Shown here: positions 28,927 through 38,380 of the stretch, piece by piece
How the letters are laid out: every line of letters begins with the position of its first letter
How positions within the stretch are numbered: the stretch's first letter is position 1
From: Clostridium sp. TW13
Lineage (GTDB): Bacteria; Bacillota; Clostridia; Clostridiales; Clostridiaceae
Reading direction: 5' to 3'
Length of the DNA stretch: 64,000 bases
Assembly (NCBI RefSeq): GCF_024345225.1
Contig: NZ_BROD01000001.1
Location: 3,296,362-3,360,361 of the forward strand
The notes under the pieces: model-generated
Told to the model about the DNA's origin: nothing
Seen by the model: the letters and a program-made list of their open reading frames with translations, nothing else
The model's database searches: none
Translations under genes and position numbers: made by a program

Positions 28927-30279
28927 CTATTTTGTATATATCTTAAAACCCCAAGCTTCAAGATCCACACTTTGCTCTTTCTCCAAATCTACAGTTTGAT
29001 CTGATTCAGAATCTTTATATTTTCCTTTTAAATTATCAAACTTTATTTTTGAATTAATCTTTTTATTTGTAAAATTGAACACCCCTATAACTGTATTACC
29101 ATCCTTTTCCCTAACAATCGTAAATACATCTGCATTTGAACCTTCTAAATATGTGACTTTTTTATCTCCATCATAATTCCATAATGCTTTATTATCTTTT
29201 CTTAATTTATTAAGTTTCTTATATAAATCAGCCATATCTGATTTTTTCTCTTCTATTTGATCCTTTTCAAAGAACTTTAATCTCTTATTCATTCCAAATT
29301 CTTGAGCTGTATAAATTAATGGAACGCCAGGAACCACATACGTTAATGCTGCCATTGTCTTTACAGCACCACCTAATCTTTCATACTCTGTTCCATTCCA
29401 ACTATTTTCATCATGATTGGATGTAAATAAAAGTGGATATGCACCTTTACTATAATCATCCTTTATTTTATCTATAGAAGATTCTAATGAAGCTACTGAA
29501 CTAGAGTTTGCTGCAATACCATTCATAGTCTTATATAAATCAAATCCATAATTAGTATTGAAGGCTTTGTCTAAAAACTCTGGCTTAGTATCATCTTCTG
29601 CTAGCATATATACAGGCTTGATTTTGTCTAAAGCTGCTCTAGCTTCTTCCCAGAAATCTACTGGAACCCCTTCAGCATGATCACATCTAAATCCATCGAT
29701 ATTAATATCCTTTATCCAATATTCCATATCTTCTAACATAGTTTTTCTCATGTCTTTATTGTTGTAATTCAATTGTGCTACATCATCCCAATTAAGTCCT
29801 GGCGGAGAGACTATTTCACCTTTTTCATTTTGTAAATACCAGTCTTTATTTTTAATCCAAGGATTGTCCCATCCAGTGTGATTGGCTACCCAATCAATAA
29901 TTACTTTAAATCCCATAGAGTGGCACTTATTAACTAATTCTTTAAAATCATCTATTGTACCAAATTCAGGGTTTACTTCTTTATAATTTTGTACTGCATA
30001 GTAAGATCCTAAAGTTCCCTGTCTCTTTTCCTTAGATATTGGATTAATAGGCATAAACCATAATGTATCTACACCTAGTTCCTTTAATCTAGACAAATGA
30101 TTTTCAAACGCCTTGAATGTTCCCTCTTTTGTATACTGTCTCACATTAACCTCATAAATTGTGGTATTTTTCGCCCAATCTGGGCTTCTAAATTTACTAG
30201 TATCTTTCGAGGTATTAGCCTTACTTGAACAACCTGATAACAATAACAATACAGTCATTGCAGCAGAAATTATTTTCAT
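28927..30279 (-). CDS. Surface lipoprotein alpha-amylase (GH13)
   Basis: 450 residues. Lipoprotein signal with LLSGC (Cys17), so membrane-anchored outside the cell. The compact barrel has IDWVANHTG, nucleophile Asp200 in DGFRCDHAEGVP, Glu228 in MLAEDDTKP and Asp290 in FTSNHDENSW; no extra binding modules. Degrades starch or maltodextrins near the surface. The annotated ATG at 30279 is 24 bases from its ribosome site GGAGGGG (30304-30310). An in-frame ATT at 30295-30297 lies six bases from it and would add six residues (IKINLK), giving the short signal peptide a proper basic start. An AUU start is therefore possible. The shared amylase promoter lies at 30380-30407. Confidence 0.9.
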   Translation of the reverse strand: MKIISAAMTVLLLLSGCSSKANTSKDTSKFRSPDWAKNTTIYEVNVRQYTKEGTFKAFENHLSRLKELGVDTLWFMPINPISKEKRQGTLGSYYAVQNYKEVNPEFGTIDDFKELVNKCHSMGFKVIIDWVANHTGWDNPWIKNKDWYLQNEKGEIVSPPGLNWDDVAQLNYNNKDMRKTMLEDMEYWIKDINIDGFRCDHAEGVPVDFWEEARAALDKIKPVYMLAEDDTKPEFLDKAFNTNYGFDLYKTMNGIAANSSSVASLESSIDKIKDDYSKGAYPLLFTSNHDENSWNGTEYERLGGAVKTMAALTYVVPGVPLIYTAQEFGMNKRLKFFEKDQIEEKKSDMADLYKKLNKLRKDNKALWNYDGDKKVTYLEGSNADVFTIVREKDGNTVIGVFNFTNKKINSKIKFDNLKGKYKDSESDQTVDLEKEQSVDLEAWGFKIYTK

Positions 30280-30379
30280 TTTTAAATTAATTTTAATTTT
30301 GATCCCCTCCTACCATTAAAATAATTTAAACGATTATATTTTATTGTTCACTTGTAAATTATTTCTTTATTTACTTTAT

Positions 30380-30407
30380 ATATTACCACTCCTGTAAACA
30401 TTGTCAA
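30380..30407 (-). promoter_or_regulatory. Shared amylase promoter, copy 1
   Basis: On the minus strand TTGACA, 16 bases, TAATAT. The spacer starts ATGTTTACA, identical in all three copies (others at 33331-33358 and 36274-36301). The extended match TATTGACAATGTTTACA goes beyond promoter needs and suggests a bound regulator. Confidence 0.8.
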
Positions 30408-30681
30408 TAAGTTGCATAGGCACTTGTCTCATAAAATATAACTATTAGGTATAATTATACTTTATTTTTTATCAATATAGTCTCTCATAATATTTTTTAT
30501 ATATGATATCTAAAAAATATTATTCATCAACACTGAAATTATGAAAAGTAACATATAGGTAAAAAGTAGGATGTACGAAAAAAAGAGGAATTTAAAAATT
30601 CACTGTAATTGTCAGTAAACAACGGAGAACTGCTAGTTATATACTCAAAAGTTTTATTTCTCTTAAAATTGATAAAAAAAT

Positions 30682-30759
30682 GCATAGAGATTTTATAAAA
30701 TTTAGATTGTTAAGCTACATCTAGCCTACTCATCTTATTAATTACATTAATCTCTATGC
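30682..30759 (-). terminator. Large-loop terminator after first CGTase-like amylase gene
   Basis: GCATAGAGATT (30682-30692) pairs perfectly with AATCTCTATGC (30749-30759) across a 56-base loop; the minus-strand transcript then runs into ATTTTTTTATC. The stem plus U tract fits an intrinsic terminator with an unusually long loop. Confidence 0.7.
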
Positions 30760-30831
30760 CAAATTGTGTATTTTGTCGATATCGTATATATAAATTATTT
30801 AATTATTAAAGGGAAAAATCATTACTGTCAA

Positions 30832-33090
30832 CTACCAGTTAATAGTATAAGTTGGAGTATCACTAACCCCTTCACCATCTGTAGTTGATGTGAATGTTCT
30901 ATTGTTACCTTGTTCCCAGTATACTTTTCCAGTTGAATCTACTTTTACAAATTTGAATTCAAAAGAAGTTCCCTTTGGTACACTTACTGGCAAGAAGAAT
31001 GCTGGATAACTTGGACAGAACATTCCATCTTGTAATTTCATAGCCTTAGTTACATCCCAGTTGCCAAGCTCAGGTATATTACCAACTATATAAATATTAT
31101 CTCCATAGTTTGTTGTGGCATTAGCATGGAATATAGTTTGAGTTTGATCTCCTGATAGGATAAAGTAACTTGCTGTATTGCTTGAAACTCCACCCTTAGT
31201 TACTTTTATTGTTGCATTTCCTGGAGTTGTACTTGGTACTGTTACCTTTAAAGTATCACTGCTTACAGAAAGAACTGGTGCAGCTACTCCATTAAATGTT
31301 ACTGTTGTGCTTGAATCAAAGTTTTCTCCATAGATATATACTTGATTTCCAACTCTTCCTCTAGTTGAAACTACTGTTCCTATTCTTGGAGTTGAATCAG
31401 AAGCATTATATTGCCATACATCTACTTCGCTTGGATTTAAAGTTAATGAACCGATATTTCCACCACTTACAGAAATATTCTTACCACCAAGTAATCCTCC
31501 TAGATAGTCTGAATAAGTTCCATCAGGCATTGCAGTAGCTAAACTGCTTCCTATTGTAGTTGAATTTGTTGTTGATCTGTTCATTGCAACTATAGTAACG
31601 TCATTTCCAAACTGTCTCTTTTCTACTAAAACATTATCATCAGAATAAAGTATAGTAGTATTTCCATATGCTATTGCATTATTATCTTTTCTTAATTGAG
31701 CTAATTTTTGAATTACTTTAAATGGTGTAGTTGTTGTGCTGAAGTTACTTTCAGCTTGCATTAATACTCTTCCAGCATCAGATCCTAGTGCCTTACCTTG
31801 TAATTGATCTTCTGTACCATAGTAAAGGTTTGGAATTCCTCTAGATGTTAATAAAGCAACTAAACCTTCGCTAAAAATTCTTTGATTTTGTTGAACTCTA
31901 CCAAATCTACTAACATCATGATTATCAATAAATGTAACTGCTTGTTCAGGGTTCTTATAATCACTTGATGTATACACTAGCATATTGGCAAAATCCTTCA
32001 TAGTCTTTGAATAGTCACCAAAAGTAGTGTTTACTGATTGATAAAATTCAAAATCAAGATCATTTATTCCTGTTCTTTCAGGGAAAGATGCATAATGTGC
32101 ATATTTTGCATCTGGTCTACCAATAAAGTATTCTCCAAATTGTGTTATAGGTCCTTTAGAATCACTGTTAAGCATATCACTAACACCTGACATAAATGCT
32201 GGATTTTGATGAAGTGTGGCATCATCTCTGAAGCCATCTATACCTTTTTGTTTCCAGAACATATATGCATTATCTAAATACTTAATTGTTAGTGGATTTT
32301 CTTGATTATAATCTGCTAAGTTAGCTAAATCCTTATATTGATATTCATAGAACGCTGTTTGATTATCAGCTCTGTTTCCATTATGATGGAAGAACATTTT
32401 ACTATCATTCATTGGATCTGCAACTAGATTTCTTCCAACAGCTTCTCCTGTTGTACTATCAAACACATAGTTTCCATTTGCGTCCTTATTAGGTTCATAT
32501 ACCTTTCCGTCTGAAGCAGCAGTTCCTGTAGGTCCACTACTATGATTAGTTGCAAAATCTATTACTAACTTCATACCATTGCTATGAAGTGCATCCCTTA
32601 ATCTTGCAAAATCAAGCATTGTTCCAAAGTGCTTATTTGTAGAGAAATAATCGCTTGCATGGAATCCATGATAAGCAGTGTATTCACCACTAATAGCACC
32701 TTCTCTGTTTTCATATGGTGGTGAAACCCATACTGCAGTTACTCCTAAGGTTTTTAAATAAGGTATCTTATTAATTATTCCTTGGAAGTCTCCTCCTTGG
32801 TACTTATTTAGATCAGTATCAGTTCCATCAAATTCGTCAGATGTAGAACCTGCTGGTCTATCATTACTTGTGTCTCCATTATAGAATCTGTCTGTAAGGA
32901 TTTGATAAACAACATCCTTAGGTGTTACTGGTCCTAACGCATCAGCATTAACTGATGTAGTAGCTGCTTTAGCCACTATTGGCGCATTAAAGCTAGCTGA
33001 GAATTTTCTGTCATTAATAACAGAAGATAAAGTCATTACTACTGCCAATGTAGTACTTAAACAAATGGTCTTTTTTAAATTTTTATTCAT
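30832..33090 (-). CDS. Secreted CGTase-like alpha-amylase (GH13_2) with TIG and CBM20 domains, copy 1
   Basis: 752 residues: signal peptide (about 1-42), A/B domains (about 45-480), C domain, IPT/TIG domain (about 575-655) and C-terminal CBM20 starch-binding domain. Nucleophile Asp290 (GFRDDATLH), acid/base Glu320 (QFGEYF), stabiliser Asp392 (FIDNHDVSRF). The overall layout is that of cyclodextrin glucanotransferases, but the central aromatic residue of CGTases (LYDLAD or LFDLAD) is Ala256 here (LANLAD). This points to hydrolysis rather than cyclisation. In CBM20 it has Tyr (NYGDNIYIVGN) where copy 2 has Trp. Cre-like TATAAACGTTTTTA lies at 33113-33126, just before the ribosome site GGGGGGAT. 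Confidence 0.9.
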   Translation of the reverse strand: MNKNLKKTICLSTTLAVVMTLSSVINDRKFSASFNAPIVAKAATTSVNADALGPVTPKDVVYQILTDRFYNGDTSNDRPAGSTSDEFDGTDTDLNKYQGGDFQGIINKIPYLKTLGVTAVWVSPPYENREGAISGEYTAYHGFHASDYFSTNKHFGTMLDFARLRDALHSNGMKLVIDFATNHSSGPTGTAASDGKVYEPNKDANGNYVFDSTTGEAVGRNLVADPMNDSKMFFHHNGNRADNQTAFYEYQYKDLANLADYNQENPLTIKYLDNAYMFWKQKGIDGFRDDATLHQNPAFMSGVSDMLNSDSKGPITQFGEYFIGRPDAKYAHYASFPERTGINDLDFEFYQSVNTTFGDYSKTMKDFANMLVYTSSDYKNPEQAVTFIDNHDVSRFGRVQQNQRIFSEGLVALLTSRGIPNLYYGTEDQLQGKALGSDAGRVLMQAESNFSTTTTPFKVIQKLAQLRKDNNAIAYGNTTILYSDDNVLVEKRQFGNDVTIVAMNRSTTNSTTIGSSLATAMPDGTYSDYLGGLLGGKNISVSGGNIGSLTLNPSEVDVWQYNASDSTPRIGTVVSTRGRVGNQVYIYGENFDSSTTVTFNGVAAPVLSVSSDTLKVTVPSTTPGNATIKVTKGGVSSNTASYFILSGDQTQTIFHANATTNYGDNIYIVGNIPELGNWDVTKAMKLQDGMFCPSYPAFFLPVSVPKGTSFEFKFVKVDSTGKVYWEQGNNRTFTSTTDGEGVSDTPTYTINW

Positions 33091-33112
33091 AATATCCCCC
33101 CTATATTTGGTA

Positions 33113-33126
33113 TATAAACGTTTTTA
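33113..33126. promoter_or_regulatory. cre/LacI-type operator-like site before copy 1
   Basis: TATAAACGTTTTTA, related to the catabolite-responsive element and to MalR/LacI half sites, located about 23 bp before the start codon inside the leader. Weaker than the corresponding site of copy 2. Confidence 0.45.
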
Positions 33127-33330
33127 TTCTGCAGTACAAGTTGTCGCTTTATTATAAACTCACAAGAACATACTCTAATTTTGGCATTAAATAGAACACA
33201 TTCTAAGAGAATATACAACTTTGGATTTTCTCATATGCATTTTTACCAACACTTAACTCTTATATATTTAATACGGGTTTGATATGATTCTACTACACAA
33301 AAGTAAATAACATTTTGTGTTTATATTTAC

Positions 33331-33358
33331 ATATTATCACCTATGTAAACATTGTCAA
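33331..33358 (-). promoter_or_regulatory. Shared amylase promoter, copy 2
   Basis: Minus strand TTGACA, 16 bases beginning ATGTTTACA, TAATAT. It leaves a leader of about 230 nt before the first CGTase-like gene. The leader is partly conserved with that of the second gene. Confidence 0.8.
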
Positions 33359-33773
33359 TACTAAAAACCCTTTTTCGAAACTTATTACCAAAGTGTAATA
33401 AATTTGCTATTTTTGTATTAATTAATCATATTATAGTTGCTTTAGTTAAAGAACTAATAATTCGTATTCTATTTTTAATCTTTTTTCTACTCTTTTTTAC
33501 TTTTTTTGCGTTTTTTACTTGATAATCATTCATTTAAATGTTCTTTGCAAATGAATCTTACTTTATAAACTTTTTTCTCATTCCATAAAGTGCTATAAAG
33601 CAACACAAAATACTCTTTTGATTTATAAATCAAAAGAGTATGAAGACTATTGTATTACTTAAATTATAAAATGCTATAGCAATTTAACACTTTATTATAC
33701 AAATCTTCATACTCTCTATTTTTACTTAACTGGTCTATTAAAATAATTAATTTAATTTTGGGGAAAAATTAAT
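33359..33773. other. Interval between the two CGTase-like genes
   Basis: 415 bp without coding capacity. Apart from the terminator complex at 33610-33715 I see only AT-rich sequence. Confidence 0.5.
33610..33715 (-). terminator. Overlapping alternative hairpins after second CGTase-like gene
   Basis: A perfect 16-bp palindromic stem occupies 33610-33641. Its right part, continuing as AGAGTATGAAGA (33635-33646), is also fully complementary to TCTTCATACTCT (33704-33715). The two hairpins share bases and exclude each other. On the minus strand the last stem is followed by TTTTG. Likely a terminator, with a possible switch-like fold. Confidence 0.65.
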
Positions 33774-36038
33774 TTATTGTTGCCATGTAATATTGTAAGT
33801 TGGAGTATCACTAACTCCTTCACCATCTGTAGTTGATGTGAATGTTCTATTGTTACCTTGTTCCCAGTATACTTTTCCAGTTGAATCTACTTTTACAAAT
33901 TTGAATTCAAAAGAAGTTCCCTTTGGTACACTTACTGGCAAGAAGAATGCTGGATAACTTGGACAGAACATTCCATCTTGTAATTTCATAGCCTTAGTTA
34001 CATCCCAGTTGCCAAGCTCAGGTATATTACCAACTATATAAATACTGTCACCCCAGTTTGTTGTGGCATTAGCATGGAATATAGTTTGAGTTTGATCTCC
34101 TGATAGGATAAAGTAACTTGCTGTATTGCTTGAAACTCCACCCTTAGTTACTTTTATTGTTGCATTTCCTGGAGTTGTACTTGGTACTGTTACCTTTAAA
34201 GTATCACTGCTTACAGAAAGAACTGGTGCAGCTACTCCATTAAATGTTACTGTTGTGCTTGAATCAAAGTTTTCTCCATAGATATATACTTGATTTCCAA
34301 CTCTTCCTCTAGTTGAAACTACTGTTCCTATTCTTGGAGTTGAATCAGAAGCATTATATTGCCATACATCTACTTCGCTTGGATTTAAAGTTAATGAACC
34401 GATATTTCCACCACTTACAGAAATATTCTTACCACCAAGTAATCCTCCTAGATAGTCTGAATAAGTTCCATCAGGCATTGCAGTAGCTAAACTGCTTCCT
34501 ATTGTAGTTGAATTTGTTGTTGATCTGTTCATTGCAACTATAGTAACGTCATTTCCAAACTGTCTCTTTTCTACTAAAACATTATCATCAGAATAAAGTA
34601 TAGTAGTATTTCCATATGCTATTGCATTATTATCTTTTCTTAATTGAGCTAATTTTTGAATTACTTTAAATGGTGTAGTTGTTGTGCTGAAGTTACTTTC
34701 AGCTTGCATTAACACTCTTCCAGCATCAGATCCTAGTGCCTTACCTTGTAATTGATCTTCTGTACCATAGTAAAGGTTTGGAATTCCTCTTGCTGTTAAT
34801 AAAGCAACCAATGCTTCATTAAAGATTCTTTGATCTTGTTGAACTCTACCAAATCTACTAACATCGTGATTATCAATGAATGTAACTGCTTGTTCAGGAT
34901 TCTTATAATCACTTGATGTATACACTAACATATTAGCAAAATCTTTCATAGTTTTAGTGTAGTTTCCAAATGTAGTATTTACTGATTGATAAAATTCAAA
35001 ATCAAGATTGTTTATTGCTGTTCTTTCAGGGAAAGATGCATAGTGTGCATATTTTGCATCTGGTCTACCAATAAAGTATTCTCCAAATTGTGTTATAGGA
35101 CCATTAGAATCACTATTAATCATATCACTAACATTTGCCATAAATGCTGGGTTTTGATGAAGTGTGGCATCATCTCTGAAACCATCTATACCTTTTTGTT
35201 TCCAGAACATATATGCTTTATCCAAATATTTAATTGTTAAAGGATTCTCATGATTAAAATCTGCCAAATTAGCTAAATCCTTATATTGATATTGGAAATA
35301 AGATGTCTCATTGTCAGCTCTATTTCCATTGTGATGGAAAAACATTTTACTATCATTCATTGGGTCTGCTACTAAGTTTCTTCCAACAGCTTCTCCTGTT
35401 GTACTATCAAATATATAGTTTCCGTTTGCATCCTTATTAGGTTCATATACTTTTCCGTCTGAAATAACAGTTCCTGTAGGTGCACTACTATGGTTAGTTG
35501 CAAAATCTATTACTAGCTTCATACCATTGCTATGAAGTGCATCCCTTAATCTTGCAAAATCAAGCATTGTTCCAAAGTGTTTGTTTGTAGAGAAATAATC
35601 GCTTGCATGGAATCCATGATAAGCAGTATACTCACCATTAAGAGCACCTTCCCTGTTTTCATATGGTGGTGAAATCCATACTGCAGTTACTCCTAAGGTT
35701 TTTAAATAAGGTATCTTATTAATTACGCCTTGGAAGTCTCCTCCTTGGTACTTATTTAGATCAGTATCAGTTCCATCAAATTCGTCAGATGTAGAACCTC
35801 CTGGTCTATCATTGCTTGTGTCTCCATTATAGAATCTGTCTGTAAGGATTTGATAAACAACATCCTTAGGTGTTACTGGCCCTAAAGCATCAGCATTAAC
35901 TGATGTAGTAGCTGCCTTAGCTATCATTGAGTTACTAAAACTAGCGGAAATTTGTCTGTCACTAACCACTGATGTTAAAGTGATTACTACTGCCAATGTA
36001 GTACTTAAACAAATAGTCTTTCTTAGATTTTTGTTCAT
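33774..36038 (-). CDS. Secreted CGTase-like alpha-amylase (GH13_2) with TIG and CBM20 domains, copy 2
   Basis: 754 residues from ATG at 36038, which follows GGGGGGAT; a longer in-frame start at 36122 would lie upstream of this ribosome site and is rejected. Same domain order and catalytic residues as copy 1 and the same LANLAD in place of the CGTase aromatic. The second half of the catalytic domain through TIG and CBM20 is almost identical at DNA level to copy 1, while the first half and the signal peptide differ more. That points to tandem duplication followed by gene conversion. CBM20 keeps the usual Trp (NWGDSIYIVGN). It ends ITWQQ rather than INW. Secreted and starch-binding. Confidence 0.9.
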   Translation of the reverse strand: MNKNLRKTICLSTTLAVVITLTSVVSDRQISASFSNSMIAKAATTSVNADALGPVTPKDVVYQILTDRFYNGDTSNDRPGGSTSDEFDGTDTDLNKYQGGDFQGVINKIPYLKTLGVTAVWISPPYENREGALNGEYTAYHGFHASDYFSTNKHFGTMLDFARLRDALHSNGMKLVIDFATNHSSAPTGTVISDGKVYEPNKDANGNYIFDSTTGEAVGRNLVADPMNDSKMFFHHNGNRADNETSYFQYQYKDLANLADFNHENPLTIKYLDKAYMFWKQKGIDGFRDDATLHQNPAFMANVSDMINSDSNGPITQFGEYFIGRPDAKYAHYASFPERTAINNLDFEFYQSVNTTFGNYTKTMKDFANMLVYTSSDYKNPEQAVTFIDNHDVSRFGRVQQDQRIFNEALVALLTARGIPNLYYGTEDQLQGKALGSDAGRVLMQAESNFSTTTTPFKVIQKLAQLRKDNNAIAYGNTTILYSDDNVLVEKRQFGNDVTIVAMNRSTTNSTTIGSSLATAMPDGTYSDYLGGLLGGKNISVSGGNIGSLTLNPSEVDVWQYNASDSTPRIGTVVSTRGRVGNQVYIYGENFDSSTTVTFNGVAAPVLSVSSDTLKVTVPSTTPGNATIKVTKGGVSSNTASYFILSGDQTQTIFHANATTNWGDSIYIVGNIPELGNWDVTKAMKLQDGMFCPSYPAFFLPVSVPKGTSFEFKFVKVDSTGKVYWEQGNNRTFTSTTDGEGVSDTPTYNITWQQ

Positions 36039-36060
36039 ATTATCCCCCCTATATTTGGTA

Positions 36061-36074
36061 TATAAACGTTTGCA
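36061..36074. promoter_or_regulatory. cre/LacI-type operator-like site before copy 2
   Basis: TATAAACGTTTGCA, one base from a consensus catabolite-responsive element, 23 bp before the start codon and about 200 bp downstream of the promoter: a roadblock position for CcpA or a MalR-like repressor. Confidence 0.6.
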
Positions 36075-36273
36075 CCATGCAATACAAGCTGTCATTATAT
36101 TTTTATAAACTCTAAAATGCACCTTAAATTTGGCATTAAATAAGACATATCCTAGAGATTATAAACATTTAAATTTTCTTGTTTGCCTTTCCCAACACTT
36201 AACTCTTATACATTTAATACAGGTTTGATATAACTCCGATGTTAGTTTTTTGTTATTTTGTTCCTTTGCTTAC

Positions 36274-36301
36274 ATATTATCACTTGTGTAAACATTGTCA
36301 A
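36274..36301 (-). promoter_or_regulatory. Shared amylase promoter, copy 3
   Basis: Minus strand TTGACA, 16 bases beginning ATGTTTACA, TAATAT, as in the other two. Leader of about 230 nt. Confidence 0.8.
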
Positions 36302-36515
36302 TAGGATTTTGTTACATTTTAAAACTATTACTAATTAATTAAAAATAGCCTTTCAATTTATTAATTATATATATTCTTTTATTTTCTATTACTAAGTTAA
36401 TAATTTGTATTTCTTTCTTCCATATAATTTATTACAGCTTTATAAATAGATAATTATATTACTTTTCCATTTAGGTAAAGATAATATCCCTCTAATAAAC
36501 TAAATTATATAACCC
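36302..36515. other. Divergent upstream interval between amylase and prfC
   Basis: AT-rich, no open frame with a ribosome site and no clear hairpin; it separates the amylase promoter (minus) from the prfC promoter (plus). Confidence 0.5.
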
Positions 36516-36544
36516 TTGTAACTGCAAAGGTTAATTGTTATAAT
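36516..36544 (+). promoter_or_regulatory. Promoter of prfC
   Basis: TTGTAA, 17 bases, TATAAT. The start would be near 36551, leaving a leader of about 125 nt with an extra GGAGG at about 36582 that is not followed by a usable frame. Confidence 0.65.
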
Positions 36545-36677
36545 TGTAATGTTTACGAATTACAGTTTAAATTCATATTTGGAGGTAGAAAAGTTGCCAA
36601 TTTAACATATACAAATAAATAAAAGTAAGAAAAAATATATAAAATAGATATTAATTTAGATATTGGAGGTAAAAGCT

Positions 36678-38270
36678 TTGAGCGATTTAATAAGTGAAAT
36701 TAATAAACGTAGAACATTTGCTATAATTTCTCACCCTGATGCTGGTAAGACAACACTTACTGAAAAGCTTCTATTATACGGAGGAGCTATAAGACTTGCC
36801 GGTTCTGTTAAAGCAAGAAAAGCATCTAAGCATGCTGTCTCAGACTGGATGGAAATAGAAAAACAAAGAGGTATTTCTGTTACTTCTTCTGTAATGCAAT
36901 TTAACTACGATGGATATTGTATAAATATATTAGATACACCTGGACATCAAGACTTCTCTGAAGATACTTATAGAACTCTTATGGCTGCTGATAGTGCTGT
37001 AATGGTGATTGATGCTGCTAAGGGTGTGGAAGATCAAACAAGAAAATTGTTCCATGTATGTGCTTTAAGAGGAATTCCTATCTTTACTTTCATAAATAAG
37101 ATGGATAGAGAAGCTCAGGATCCTTTTCAACTTATGGAAGATATCGAAAATGAATTAGGTATTAAATGTTACCCAATGAACTGGCCAATAGGTTCTGGAA
37201 AAGAATTTAAAGGTGTTTATGAAAGAGACACAAATAAGATTCAAGCCTTTAGTGGTGGTAATCATGGTCAAAATGAAGTTACTTCTGTAACTGGAGATGT
37301 TTCAGATCCTGTATTTGCTGATCTATTAGGTGCTCCATTACATGATAAGCTAATGGAAGATATTGAACTTCTTGATATTGCTGGTGATGACTTTGATATG
37401 GAGAAAGTAAGACATGGTGAACTTTCACCTGTATTCTTTGGTTCCGCCCTTACAAACTTTGGTGTTGAGCCATTCCTTATGGACTTCTTAAAGCTTACAT
37501 CTGCACCTCTTCCAAGAAAATCAACTGAAGGAGAAGTTGATGTATTCAAAGAAGAATTCTCTGCCTTTGTATTTAAGATTCAAGCTAACATGAATAAGGC
37601 TCATAGAGACAGAATTGCATTCATGAGAATTTGCTCAGGTAAATTTGAAAAAGGTATGGAAGTTAACCACATTCAAGGTGGCAAGAAACTAAAACTTGCT
37701 CAGCCTCAACAATTCTTAGCTCAAGACAGAGAAATTGTTGAAGAAGCTTACGCAGGAGATATTATTGGTGTTTTTGATCCAGGTATATTCAGTATTGGAG
37801 ATACTTTATGTAAAAGTAACGCTAAATTTAGGTTTGAAGGAATCCCAAGTTTCGCACCAGAACATTTTGCAAGAGTAAAACCAATAGACTCTATGAAGAG
37901 AAAACAATTCGTAAAAGGTGTTTCTGAAATAGCTCAAGAAGGTGCTATCCAAGTCTTTAAAGAATTAAGAGTTGGAATGGAAGAAATCATCGTTGGTGTT
38001 GTTGGTGTTCTTCAATTTGAAGTTTTAGAATATAGACTTAAGAATGAATACAACGTAGATATTAAGATGGATCGACTTGCTTACAGATACGTTAGATGGA
38101 TCGAAAATGATCCTATAGATGTAGATTCATTAAACTTAACTTCTGATACTAAGAAAGTTACAGACTTTAAAGAAAGAAACCTATTAATTTTCCAAAATGA
38201 TTGGGGAATTAGTTGGGCCTTAGATCATAATAAGGGGTTAATCCTTTCTGATGTAGGTAAAGGAATGTAA
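36678..38270 (+). CDS. prfC: Peptide chain release factor 3
   Basis: GTPase that frees RF1/RF2 from the ribosome after termination. About 530 residues, normal length. G1 SHPDAGKTTLTEKLL, switch II DTPGHQDFSEDTYRTL, NKMD, then EF-Tu-like domain 2 and the RF3 C-terminal domain (LQFEVLEYRLKNEYNVD). The TTG at 36678 lies six bases after GGAGGT (36665-36670) and is the probable start; an earlier in-frame TTG at 36663 would contain that ribosome site. It is the only housekeeping gene in the window, transcribed alone, with its own promoter and terminator. Confidence 0.95.
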   Translation: MSDLISEINKRRTFAIISHPDAGKTTLTEKLLLYGGAIRLAGSVKARKASKHAVSDWMEIEKQRGISVTSSVMQFNYDGYCINILDTPGHQDFSEDTYRTLMAADSAVMVIDAAKGVEDQTRKLFHVCALRGIPIFTFINKMDREAQDPFQLMEDIENELGIKCYPMNWPIGSGKEFKGVYERDTNKIQAFSGGNHGQNEVTSVTGDVSDPVFADLLGAPLHDKLMEDIELLDIAGDDFDMEKVRHGELSPVFFGSALTNFGVEPFLMDFLKLTSAPLPRKSTEGEVDVFKEEFSAFVFKIQANMNKAHRDRIAFMRICSGKFEKGMEVNHIQGGKKLKLAQPQQFLAQDREIVEEAYAGDIIGVFDPGIFSIGDTLCKSNAKFRFEGIPSFAPEHFARVKPIDSMKRKQFVKGVSEIAQEGAIQVFKELRVGMEEIIVGVVGVLQFEVLEYRLKNEYNVDIKMDRLAYRYVRWIENDPIDVDSLNLTSDTKKVTDFKERNLLIFQNDWGISWALDHNKGLILSDVGKGM

Positions 38271-38380
38271 TTTAGTAAGCTTGACTTATGAATTAATTTA
38301 TATTCATAACTTCTTGCTTAAAAATTGTTATGTTACGAATGCTAGCTAAAAAATGCATTTATAAAAAATTATTATATAGT

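Larger units (their letters stand above)
30280..30831. other. Interval between lipoprotein amylase and first CGTase-like gene
   Basis: Holds the amylase ribosome site, the shared promoter (30380-30407) and the terminator of the next gene (30682-30759). A weak cre-like TTTAAACGATTA is near 30328. No coding region is seen in the rest. Confidence 0.6.

Noticed and set aside
30832-33090. Cyclodextrin glucanotransferase as a firm name
   Set aside because: The aromatic residue required for cyclisation is Ala in both copies, so only a CGTase-like amylase is claimed.
36582-36610. Leader peptide before prfC
   Set aside because: GGAGG is followed by a TTG frame of only three codons; not convincing.
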